Shown piece after piece: positions 1 to 7,520 of a stretch of 46,577 nt of DNA (within the stretch, counting starts at the first letter, position 1; each line of letters opens with the position of its first letter). The DNA comes from Verrucomicrobiaceae bacterium (GTDB lineage: Bacteria > Verrucomicrobiota > Verrucomicrobiia > Verrucomicrobiales > Akkermansiaceae). The position numbers and the translations under genes were made by a program. The notes under the pieces were generated by a model. It was not told where the DNA came from, made no database searches, and saw only the letters and a program-made list of their open reading frames with translations. Location of the stretch: assembly GCA_027487435.1 (NCBI GenBank), contig JAIYDP010000016.1, positions 1 to 46,577 on the forward strand, read 5' to 3'.

Positions 1-1
1 A

Positions 2-802
2 GCCACTGTTGACACGCTCACAATCAACAAACTGCGAGATATGCAAATCGATCTCCCCCCACTCGCCGAGCAGCGGCGGATCGTTGGGGTGCTGGACGAA
101 GCGTTTGCCGGCCTCGCCACCGCCCAAGCCACCGCCCAAAAGAACCTCCAAAACGCCCGTGCCCTCTTCGAAAGCCACCTCCAATCCGTCTTCTCCCAGC
201 GCGGGGATGGGTGGGTCGACCGGCAACTGGCCTCTTTGTGTCATGAAATAACTGTGGGACACGTCGGGTCGATGAAAACGGAATACAAGGAAAGCGGAAT
301 TCCTTTTCTTCGTTCACAAAACATTCGCCCATTTGAAGTATCCATGGATAACACCATTTTCATTGATCAGGCGTTCCATAGAGCGCTCAAAAAATCTCAG
401 CTCCGTCCCGGCGATCTCGCCATCGTAAGAACTGGTTATCCTGGAACTGCCGCTGTGATTCCTCCCGAACTACCAGATTCCAATTGTAGTGATTTAGTGA
501 TTGTCCGTCCAAGCAAAGAAGTAGATCCGCACTTTCTTGCCGCGTTCTTTAACTCGGCTTTCGGCAAGCAGCTTGTCCTTGGCAAAATTGTTGGCGCAGC
601 TCAGAAGCATTTTAACGTGACTGCCGCGAAGGAAGTAATGCTACATGTTCCCCCAATCACAGAACAGAAGGCGCTCATCAGCAATATCCACAACTTCCGC
701 ACCGAAACCCAACGTCTGGAATCCCTCTACACCCAAAAGCTCGCCGCGTTGGCGGAGTTGAAAAAATCCCTGCTGCACCAAGCGTTCTCCGGGGAGCTTT
801 GA
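2..802 (+). CDS. hsdS: Type I restriction-modification specificity subunit HsdS, 3' part (5' end outside window)
   Basis: The frame is open to the left edge, so the start lies upstream; about 266 residues are visible. The HsdS subunit reads the bipartite DNA target for the HsdM methylase and the HsdR nuclease. Two copies of the conserved HsdS spacer sequence are present. The first (LPPLAEQRRIV...) is near visible residue 18 and is followed by a helical stretch to about residue 64. The second (VPPITEQKALI...) is near residue 205 and is followed by a coiled-coil-like tail ending in LLHQAFSGEL. The segment between them is a complete second target-recognition domain, so the first one and the methylase gene should lie left of the window. 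A Fic gene and hsdR follow on the same strand. The family call is firm; the DNA specificity cannot be read from sequence. Confidence 0.93.
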   Translation, partial: ATVDTLTINKLRDMQIDLPPLAEQRRIVGVLDEAFAGLATAQATAQKNLQNARALFESHLQSVFSQRGDGWVDRQLASLCHEITVGHVGSMKTEYKESGIPFLRSQNIRPFEVSMDNTIFIDQAFHRALKKSQLRPGDLAIVRTGYPGTAAVIPPELPDSNCSDLVIVRPSKEVDPHFLAAFFNSAFGKQLVLGKIVGAAQKHFNVTAAKEVMLHVPPITEQKALISNIHNFRTETQRLESLYTQKLAALAELKKSLLHQAFSGEL

Positions 803-841
803 ATGTTTTGCCATTTTGTCCTTTTTCCCTATCATCGCACC

Positions 842-886
842 ATGAACTCGCCCGATATCCGCTGGAAGCAGCGTTTTTACCTGTAA
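842..886 (+). pseudogene. 14-codon remnant resembling the N-terminus of an HI0074-type (HEPN) nucleotidyltransferase partner
   Basis: A tiny frame reads MNSPDIRWKQRFYL and then stops. The string DIRWKQRF is the typical opening of the HI0074 family (the nucleotidyltransferase substrate-binding, HEPN-fold partner of MNT-domain antitoxins), where it is normally followed by about 120 more residues. Here the frame ends exactly where an inverted repeat begins, so the rest of the gene appears to be deleted. I infer a decayed toxin-antitoxin gene inside the restriction locus. The match is from memory of the family and is very short; chance resemblance is possible. Confidence 0.4.
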
Positions 887-911
887 AAAAAATCGCATTT
901 TCTTTACAGGT
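879..911 (+). promoter_or_regulatory. Inverted repeat upstream of fic (possible operator or attenuator hairpin)
   Basis: Arms at 879-892 (ACCTGTAAAAAAAA) and 898-911 (TTTTCTTTACAGGT) pair over 14 bp with a single mismatch around a 5-base loop. The repeat lies 39 bp before the Fic start, between the remnant reading frame and fic. The Fic protein carries a C-terminal winged-helix domain, so an autoregulatory operator is conceivable. A stem in the mRNA leader or the scar of a deletion is equally possible. The symmetry is seen directly; the function is inferred. Confidence 0.5.
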
Positions 912-949
912 GCGGCAGAACGTGATAAGAAAACCATGTTTTTGTTGAT

Positions 950-2026
950 ATGTCCTCATTGCCTCCCTTACCTCTGACCCATCTCGCCGCTCTCGAGACG
1001 CGGGAGCTGTGGCAGGCATTGACCGAGGCGCATCGGCATCTCGCTGAGCTAAAAGGCCTCTGTGAGTCATTGCCGAATCGGGGCATTTTGCTCGATACCC
1101 TCGGCATTCAGGAGGCGAAGGATAGCTCGGAGATCGAAAATATCATCACCACCCATGACGAGCTGTATGCCTACCAGGAAGACTCCGCAGCCTCGGCGGC
1201 TACCAAGGAGGTGAGGCACTATGTTTCTGCCTTGCGACTCGGCTATGAAGCGGTGCGGGACAGTGGTCTCATCCGCTTGGATACCGTGCTGCGTGTGCAG
1301 GCGGAGCTGGAACGGAACCGCGCGGGATTGAGAAAACTACCAGGCACCGTATTGAAAAATGAATCGACGGGGCAGATCATTTATGAGCCGCCGCAGGATG
1401 CCGCCGAGGTCGAATCACTGATGGCCAACCTGATTGATTTCATCCATGCCGATGACGGACTGGATCCCTTGCTGAGGATGGCGATCACCCATCACCAGTT
1501 TGAAAGCATCCACCCCTTTTACGATGGCAATGGTCGCACCGGGCGCATCCTCAATCTCCTGATCCTGCAGCGCGAAGGGCTGCTGGATCTTCCCGTGCTG
1601 TATCTGAGCCGCTACATCACTTCCACCAAGCCCGATTACTACCGCTTGCTACAAACGGTGCGCGAGCAGGACCGATGGGCTGAGTGGTGCCTTTACCTGC
1701 TGCGTGGCGTGGCTCTCACCTCCCGCAGCGCCATCACACTGGTCAAGGCCTTTCGTGATCTGATGCAGAGCACCAAGCGAAAACTGCGCGAGCGCCTGCC
1801 CAAGATCTACAGCCAGGATTTGCTGAACAACCTTTTCCGTTATCCATACACGAAGATCGAATTCATCGAGCGGGAATTGGGAGTATCACGCCCCACAGCC
1901 AGCAAGTATCTGGAGCAATTGACGAGCGCCGGAATCCTACGCAAGCAGAAGATGGGCCGGACCAACTTTTACATCAATGATCCCCTTTATGCGCTGTTGA
2001 GCGCTGTCACCCTGGAACCCTCATGA
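950..2026 (+). CDS. Fic family protein with N-terminal inhibitory motif and C-terminal winged helix
   Basis: This 358-residue protein has the Fic core motif HPFYDGNGRTGR at residues 188-199. H188 is the catalytic base, and the DGNGR loop binds the nucleotide phosphates. Such enzymes usually transfer AMP from ATP to a hydroxyl side chain of a target protein. An N-terminal helix carries SSEIEN (residues 59-64), which matches the (S/T)xxxE(G/N) inhibitory motif whose glutamate blocks ATP binding, so the protein is probably auto-inhibited (class II Fic). The last ~100 residues (…LGVSRPTASKYLEQL…) form a helix-turn-helix typical of the Fic/DOC_N plus wHTH architecture. Its stop overlaps the hsdR start (ATGA), so the two are co-transcribed and probably translationally coupled. 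Fic genes of this type are often embedded in type I restriction loci. The target protein is unknown. Confidence 0.93.
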   Translation: MSSLPPLPLTHLAALETRELWQALTEAHRHLAELKGLCESLPNRGILLDTLGIQEAKDSSEIENIITTHDELYAYQEDSAASAATKEVRHYVSALRLGYEAVRDSGLIRLDTVLRVQAELERNRAGLRKLPGTVLKNESTGQIIYEPPQDAAEVESLMANLIDFIHADDGLDPLLRMAITHHQFESIHPFYDGNGRTGRILNLLILQREGLLDLPVLYLSRYITSTKPDYYRLLQTVREQDRWAEWCLYLLRGVALTSRSAITLVKAFRDLMQSTKRKLRERLPKIYSQDLLNNLFRYPYTKIEFIERELGVSRPTASKYLEQLTSAGILRKQKMGRTNFYINDPLYALLSAVTLEPS

Positions 2027-4422
2027 ACGAAGCCGAAACCAGAGCCGAGCACATCGATCCCGCCCTCAAGGCGGCGGGTTGGGGTGAGGTGGAGGGCAGC
2101 CGCATCCTGCGGGAATACCGCATTAGCCCCGGTCGCATCGAGGGGCGCGGTCGGCGCGGCACGCCGGAGATCGCGGACTATGTGCTGGTCTATCGGAATC
2201 TCAAGCTAGCGGTCGCCGAAGCGAAGGCCTTTGACAAGGCGGTCACGGAAGGCGTGTCGCAGGCGAAGGCCTATGCGAACAAACTGGCGATCCGTTTCAC
2301 CTTTTCCACCAACGGTCAGGGGATTTACCGTATCGACATGGAGACAGGTGAGGAAGGCGAGGTATCGCAATTTCCGACGCCCGATGAGCTATGGGCGATG
2401 ACCTTTGCGCTGCAAAATCGTTGGCGGGATTTGTTTGCGGCGGTGCCATTTGAAGATCGTGGAGGGTATTTTCAAGGCCGTTACTACCAGGACCTCTCGG
2501 TAGATTGCGTGATGGAAGCGGTCGCGGCGGAGCAGATGCGCATCTTGCTCACCTTGGCGACGGGGACCGGCAAGACCTTCATCTCGTTTCAGATTGCCTG
2601 GAAACTCTATCACAGCCGCTGGAATCTCAGCCGTGAGCCGACACGCCGGCCACGCATTTTGTTTCTCGCCGATCGCAACATTCTCGCGGATCAGGCCTAC
2701 AATTCCTTTTCCGCATTTCCAGAAGATGCCTTGGTGCGCATCGATCCCAAAGAGATCAGGAAAAAGGGTCACGCGCCGAAAAATGGCAGTCTATTTTTCA
2801 CCATCTTCCAGACCTTCATGAGCGGTCAAGCAGAGGAAGAAGATGTGATGCAGGAAGATCTCACGCAGTTGGTAGCGGAAGAGCAGCCCTATACTTTCGT
2901 GAGAGCCAGCGCATTAGCGGCCAAGTGCAACTTCGGCGATTACCCACCAGATTTTTTCGACTTCATCATCATCGATGAATGCCATCGAGGTGGCGCGAAC
3001 GATGAGAGCAACTGGCGAGCGATTCTCGACTACTTTTCTCCCGCTGTGCAGCTCGGCCTCACCGCCACGCCGAAGCGCAAGGACAACGTCGATACCTACG
3101 CCTACTTCGGCGAACCCGTTTACACCTACTCCCTGAAAGACGGCATCAACGATGGCTACCTCACGCCCTTCCGCGTCAAGCAGATTTCCACCACGCTCGA
3201 TGAGTATGTTTACACCGCGGATGACACGGTGATCGAGGGCGACATCGAAGTGGGCAAGCGCTACGAGGAAAAGGATTTCAACAAACTCATCACCATCAAA
3301 GAGCGCGAGAAAAAACGTGTGGAAATTTTTCTCAGCCAGATCAACCAGCAGGAAAAGACTATCGTTTTTTGTGCCACACAGCTGCATGCGCTCGCCGTGC
3401 GCGATCTGATCAATCAGCTCAAGACCAGCAAGGACCCGGATTACTGCCAACGCGTTACGGCGCAAGATGGTGCGCAGGGCGAACTGCACCTGCGCGATTT
3501 CCAAGACAACGAAAAGAGCATCCCGACCATCCTCACCACCTCGCAAAAGCTCTCCACGGGTGTCGATGCCCGCAACGTGCGCAACATCGTGCTGATGCGT
3601 CCGGTCAACTCGATGATCGAGTTCAAGCAAATCATCGGTCGCGGCACGAGGCTCTATGATGGCAAAGACTACTTCACGATCTACGACTTCGTCAAAGCCC
3701 ATCATCTCTTCGCCGATGCAGAATGGGATGGCGAGCCGATCGAGCCGGAAATGGATGATGCTACGAATCAAGAAAGCGAGCCCAAGAAGCCTCAGGATTC
3801 GGTAGGCAAAGACAAAGAAGAAGGCTCCAAGAAGAGCAAAATCCAAGTGAAGCTCGCCGATGGCAAGGAGCGCAGCATCCAGCACATGATGATGACCACG
3901 TTTTGGCATCCCGATGGCACACCCATGTCCTCGCAGCAGTTCATGGAATCGCTGTTCGGCAAGCTGCCGGAATTTTTCCAAAACGAAGACGAACTGCGCG
4001 CGATCTGGAGCCAGCCTGAAACGCGGCGGCATTTGCTGGAACAGCTCGCGGAACAAGGATTCGGTAGCGAGCAACTCGCGGAAATGCAGAAGATCATCAA
4101 CGCGGAAAAGTCGGATCTTTTCGACGTACTTTCCTACGTCGCTTATACCTCAGCACCCGTCACGCGAGCCGCGCGTGCGGCACATGCGCGGGAATCCATC
4201 CACAGTCGCTTCAGCCCGAAGCAGCAGGGCTTTCTCGACTTCGTGTTATTGCATTATGTGAGCGTGGGAGTGGAAGAGTTGGATATGGCCAAACTCTCGC
4301 CCTTGCTGCGACTCAAGTATCAGGATTCCATCCCCGATGCTCTGGCGGATCTTGGTTCACCCGAAAGCATCAAAGAGGCGTTTAGCGGATTCCAGAAATT
4401 CCTCTACGAGCATGTGGCGTGA
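2023..4422 (+). CDS. hsdR: Type I restriction enzyme R subunit (DEAD-like translocase/nuclease)
   Basis: This 799-residue protein is the motor and nuclease of the restriction complex. An N-terminal HSDR_N-type nuclease domain contains an acidic residue in EIADYVLV followed by the EAK of LAVAEAKAF (a PD-(D/E)XK pattern). A superfamily 2 helicase core follows: Walker A ATGTGKT at residues 179-185, DECH at 318-321, TATPKR from 347, and the motif VI region IIGRGTRLYDG. A charged linker and a C-terminal EcoEI_R-type domain follow. The length fits the compact EcoEI (type IB) branch rather than the ~1,000-residue EcoKI/EcoR124 forms. The start overlaps the fic stop. The gene converges with the next one at a spacing of two bases. 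No lesion is visible, so the locus is probably functional if hsdM is intact upstream. Confidence 0.95.
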   Translation: MNEAETRAEHIDPALKAAGWGEVEGSRILREYRISPGRIEGRGRRGTPEIADYVLVYRNLKLAVAEAKAFDKAVTEGVSQAKAYANKLAIRFTFSTNGQGIYRIDMETGEEGEVSQFPTPDELWAMTFALQNRWRDLFAAVPFEDRGGYFQGRYYQDLSVDCVMEAVAAEQMRILLTLATGTGKTFISFQIAWKLYHSRWNLSREPTRRPRILFLADRNILADQAYNSFSAFPEDALVRIDPKEIRKKGHAPKNGSLFFTIFQTFMSGQAEEEDVMQEDLTQLVAEEQPYTFVRASALAAKCNFGDYPPDFFDFIIIDECHRGGANDESNWRAILDYFSPAVQLGLTATPKRKDNVDTYAYFGEPVYTYSLKDGINDGYLTPFRVKQISTTLDEYVYTADDTVIEGDIEVGKRYEEKDFNKLITIKEREKKRVEIFLSQINQQEKTIVFCATQLHALAVRDLINQLKTSKDPDYCQRVTAQDGAQGELHLRDFQDNEKSIPTILTTSQKLSTGVDARNVRNIVLMRPVNSMIEFKQIIGRGTRLYDGKDYFTIYDFVKAHHLFADAEWDGEPIEPEMDDATNQESEPKKPQDSVGKDKEEGSKKSKIQVKLADGKERSIQHMMMTTFWHPDGTPMSSQQFMESLFGKLPEFFQNEDELRAIWSQPETRRHLLEQLAEQGFGSEQLAEMQKIINAEKSDLFDVLSYVAYTSAPVTRAARAAHARESIHSRFSPKQQGFLDFVLLHYVSVGVEELDMAKLSPLLRLKYQDSIPDALADLGSPESIKEAFSGFQKFLYEHVA

Positions 4423-4424
4423 GG

Positions 4425-5870
4425 CTATTCTGTGAGAAATCGAAAATTGATTTCTAAGTCCTTGATGAGTGCCTTTTCGATTTTCTCGCCAAGAACTTTC
4501 GGGCTTTCTCCATCGAGTAACTCGCTGACTCCTGCGAGCCTGAGTTCAGAGGGATCGTTGAATGGTTGGCTGGGTGCCGTCGGCGGTTTGAGGTTTGATG
4601 GATATTCGATTCTGCCATCGCCAACATTGACCACGCCTGGTAGTTGCAGAAAAGCGGCCCATTCTTTTTGGTATTGTTCAAAATCTTCGAGATATTTGTT
4701 ATAGACCTTCATTTTGTTACGGTTTTTTTCCAAAAACTTGCGGATTTTCGCGACACCATTTTGCCCTTCGATTTCAAGAAAGTAGTACATCATCAAATGT
4801 GCCGTATGGTAGAGCTGCGTCATTCTTGGAAGTTGACCCAACGAAGAAAATTGATTACCTCGACCGCCTGTCGCCCATTCTTCGTCGGTCATTTGCAGGA
4901 TCTTCTCCATTTTAAAGAGGTTCGGAACGCTACCGCTTGCCAAGTACTTCATCTTATCCACTTTGCCAAATTTTGGCTTTTCGCCGCTGCGACTGCTGGT
5001 GGCCTGAACATGATAGTCGAAAAACATGTCTTGAATGGCTTCCCGCATGGATTTTTTGTCTGTTTGAAACGCATCGTTTTTGATCGGAATGTGGCAGATG
5101 TATTCGGCATATCCTTCATTGATCCAGATGGGTAAGTTGACGAGGATATCATGGGTCAGCATGTGGGTGAGTTCGTGAACAATCGTCGATGGATCATACG
5201 CTCCCGTGGTTTTTCGCCATCCTGCGGTTCCAGATTCCATGCCCATGAGTTCCAACGGGGCGAGAAAGATTTTTTCTTTGCTGAGGTAAACGCCGGCACT
5301 ATTTTTCGGGCCGCCTTGATTGATGTAATCCTCCCTCTTCGCGATCAAACGCGCAGGAAAGTAGTGATCGTCAGGCTCCGCGAGAATGCCAAGAGGCGAG
5401 TTTTCGTGAAGATTGTAGGTCAGTTCGAATACTGTGGCCAAGTCCTTCATTAAGTTGCTGCCAAGGTTGACATCACAATGAAAGCGAAAATGCTTCGTCG
5501 TGTAGATGGCTTTCGTGCCTTCGGAGAGTTCTTCTTTGACATCCACGGAGCGCATGGCATAGCGAGATTTTGTCGGCCATGCAGCCCAAGGAAGTAGATA
5601 GATGCGATGATGCTCTTTCAGAAAGAGGTTGTCTTGGGTGGAGAGCTTGATCGCTGGAACGAAAGCGGTTTTTCCATCTTTGAGCTTCAGAGCGACGTCG
5701 GTATCTTTGTGTCCAAGGTATTCGGCAGTGATTTTGCGTCCATCAAGGCTCGTCCATTCACGGACGATCGGAGCAATGGCATCAGCTTGCTGAGCATGTA
5801 TTGGAGCAAAACTGAGGAGCGTGAATGCGAATGCGACGAGGCATGGTAACGCATGGGAGATTGGCTTCAT
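4425..5870 (-). CDS. Secreted SHD1-domain protein with HExxH zinc-peptidase motif
   Basis: The start is taken at the methionine of MKPISHALPC… because it gives a clean Sec signal peptide (residues ~1-27, …FAPIHAQ); the frame is open 20 codons further upstream. The mature protein begins with an SHD1-like small beta domain (REWTSLDGRKITAEYLG…, ~residues 39-88), a module common in Verrucomicrobiota and Planctomycetota secreted proteins. A central domain carries HELTH (H232-E233…H236) followed by NEGYAEY, in which E252 is the expected third zinc ligand of a gluzincin-type metallopeptidase. The total is 481 residues. The substrate is unknown. It is convergent with hsdR and probably monocistronic. 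The peptidase assignment rests on the motif pair; I cannot name a peptidase family with confidence. Confidence 0.8.
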   Translation of the reverse strand: MKPISHALPCLVAFAFTLLSFAPIHAQQADAIAPIVREWTSLDGRKITAEYLGHKDTDVALKLKDGKTAFVPAIKLSTQDNLFLKEHHRIYLLPWAAWPTKSRYAMRSVDVKEELSEGTKAIYTTKHFRFHCDVNLGSNLMKDLATVFELTYNLHENSPLGILAEPDDHYFPARLIAKREDYINQGGPKNSAGVYLSKEKIFLAPLELMGMESGTAGWRKTTGAYDPSTIVHELTHMLTHDILVNLPIWINEGYAEYICHIPIKNDAFQTDKKSMREAIQDMFFDYHVQATSSRSGEKPKFGKVDKMKYLASGSVPNLFKMEKILQMTDEEWATGGRGNQFSSLGQLPRMTQLYHTAHLMMYYFLEIEGQNGVAKIRKFLEKNRNKMKVYNKYLEDFEQYQKEWAAFLQLPGVVNVGDGRIEYPSNLKPPTAPSQPFNDPSELRLAGVSELLDGESPKVLGEKIEKALIKDLEINFRFLTE

Positions 5871-6221
5871 AGGTGCAATAGTAATGGAATAAATACGAAG
5901 CGTATTACCAAATGTTAGCGTTCTGCGCAAGCATGAATCTGTGGATGAAAGATGAAGTTTTTTGAAATCAACATTTCAGTCTTCCTTTCGTGACATTCGT
6001 AGCTCCAGCTATTGCTTCATCCCGAAATCCGAAGGATAACGCCGCCATTCGCCTCCATCATTTGCCGCGCAAGGTATTTCAGACTTTGAGGCAGCATCGT
6101 TGGATGCCGCCCACTGCGGCCATGAAACGCCATGCACAGCAGAGCCTGACAGCGACGATCTATCGATCTACTTTGGATCTCGGGATGATTGATAGAAAAA
6201 AATTCGCGCAATGTCCGATGC
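5871..6221. other. Intergenic region (351 bp) holding palindromic element copy 1
   Basis: There is no credible gene between the two leftward-facing genes. The right part is occupied by a full-length copy of the palindromic repeat described at 6017-6188. The left part (5871-6016) should hold the promoter of the SHD1 metallopeptidase gene; I see no convincing -35/-10 pair there. Confidence 0.6.
6017..6188 (+). repeat. Palindromic interspersed element, full-length copy 1
   Basis: The element is bounded by an 18-bp inverted repeat. TCATCCCGAAATCCGAAG (6017-6034) pairs with CTTTGGATCTCGGGATGA (6171-6188), with two mismatches. Inside, further inverted segments (GCAAGG…/…GCATGC region, GCATC…GATGC at the centre) make most of the unit an imperfect palindrome able to form a long hairpin. 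It aligns along its length with the copy at 42043-42201, and its right half with 31189-31252. It contains no transposase and no plausible reading frame. Confidence 0.85.
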
Positions 6222-7499
6222 TTATCCAAAAACGGCGGCGACAGGTTTTCCTTTGTTGCCGATCGTGAAAGGGCGACCGCTGCTGCTGGTAACGGATTTT
6301 TCTATCGGAATGCCACAGGCGTGAGCGATGGTAGCGTGGAGGTCTCCGACGGTGACAGGGTCTTTGGCGACCTGACCACCAGCGGCATCGCTCGCTCCAT
6401 GAACGTAGCCGTTTTTCGCACCGCCTCCGGCGATGACGGTGGAGAATACCAAAGGATGGTGACCGCGCCCCGTGCCGTCGAAGCTTGGCTTGCGACCAAA
6501 TTCCGTGGCTACGACAACCATCGTGCTTTCCAGCATGCCGCGTGAATGTAGGTCATTGATGAGAGCCGCAAATGCTACGTCAAATTCAGCGCCACGTTCT
6601 TCCATGCCGTCTTGGATGTCCTTGTGCATGTCCCAACCGCCGCTTTCGACTTCAATGTAGCGAACGCCGCCTTCGACCAATCGACGAGCCAACAAGCAGC
6701 CCTGACCGAAGCGATTTTTGCCGTATTTTTCCCGTAGGGCATTCGGTTCTTCACTGAGATCGAAGCATTTGAGATCCTTGCCTTTCATAAGACGAAGCGT
6801 GCTTTCGTAAAAATCATTGTAGGCAATGACGCTGGGGTCATTGAAGGCATCGGTGAATTTTCCATCGATGGCACGCAACATTGAGAGGCGTTTGTTCATG
6901 ACGTTCGAGTCTTCTTTGCTGACCGCATGCTTGAGGCCTTCTTCGGGATCGAGAATCGGCAGCGGGCTCATGGTTGCTGGGAAAAATCCATTGCCATTGC
7001 TGGAGGGTCGGTTGATGCAAACACTGCTCGGCAGGGTATCGTGGCTAGGGCCAAGCTGATGGTGCGCCCATGCGCCAAGGGTGGGGTGGACGATGGTGCC
7101 GCGTTTTTCAAAACCGGTGCGCATGAGATAGCGTGCTTGATCGTGAACTCCGACTTTGGCCGTCATGCTGCGGATTACGGTAATTTTATCTGCTACTTTT
7201 GCGGTTTGTGGCAAGAAGGAGGAAAGCTGAAAATCAGCCTTGGTGCTGACGGCCGATCCTGGCCCCTTAGAGGCTCCGGTCTTCGGGTCAAAGCTATCGA
7301 TCTGGCTAAGACCACCGGACAACTGCAACATGATGACGGCTTTTGCTTTGCCGAATCCCGGCGAGCGCAATGTTTCTGTTGCATTACTGGTCTGACCCGA
7401 GACGAAGGGCAAGAGGCTGACACCAAAGGCCGACTGGGCGATGCGTTCGACAAACACCCGGCGATTGATTTCGTTAGATTTTACGTGATCTGATTTCAT
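6222..7499 (-). CDS. DUF1501 domain-containing protein (Tat-type leader)
   Basis: This 425-residue protein starts with a region around NRRVFVERIAQSAFG that resembles a twin-arginine signal (NRR followed by a hydrophobic stretch to about residue 40). The remainder matches the DUF1501 family of the alkaline-phosphatase-like fold: VIMLQLSGGLSQIDSFDPK near the start, VVVATEFGRKPSFDGTGRGHHP near the end. DUF1501 proteins occur in large numbers in Planctomycetota and Verrucomicrobiota, nearly always next to a DUF1549/DUF1553 protein, as here (21 bp downstream of it). The biochemical role is not established; a periplasmic sulfatase/phosphatase-like function has been suggested from the fold. GGAAAA sits a few bases before the ATG as a modest ribosome site. 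Confidence 0.9.
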   Translation of the reverse strand: MKSDHVKSNEINRRVFVERIAQSAFGVSLLPFVSGQTSNATETLRSPGFGKAKAVIMLQLSGGLSQIDSFDPKTGASKGPGSAVSTKADFQLSSFLPQTAKVADKITVIRSMTAKVGVHDQARYLMRTGFEKRGTIVHPTLGAWAHHQLGPSHDTLPSSVCINRPSSNGNGFFPATMSPLPILDPEEGLKHAVSKEDSNVMNKRLSMLRAIDGKFTDAFNDPSVIAYNDFYESTLRLMKGKDLKCFDLSEEPNALREKYGKNRFGQGCLLARRLVEGGVRYIEVESGGWDMHKDIQDGMEERGAEFDVAFAALINDLHSRGMLESTMVVVATEFGRKPSFDGTGRGHHPLVFSTVIAGGGAKNGYVHGASDAAGGQVAKDPVTVGDLHATIAHACGIPIEKSVTSSSGRPFTIGNKGKPVAAVFG

Positions 7500-7520
7500 A
7501 ATGATTTTCCGTGATGGTGT

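Noticed and set aside
2914..4074. A 386-codon - strand frame inside hsdR
   Set aside because: It is antisense to a strongly conserved helicase gene, contains no recognisable domain, and is a codon-bias shadow.
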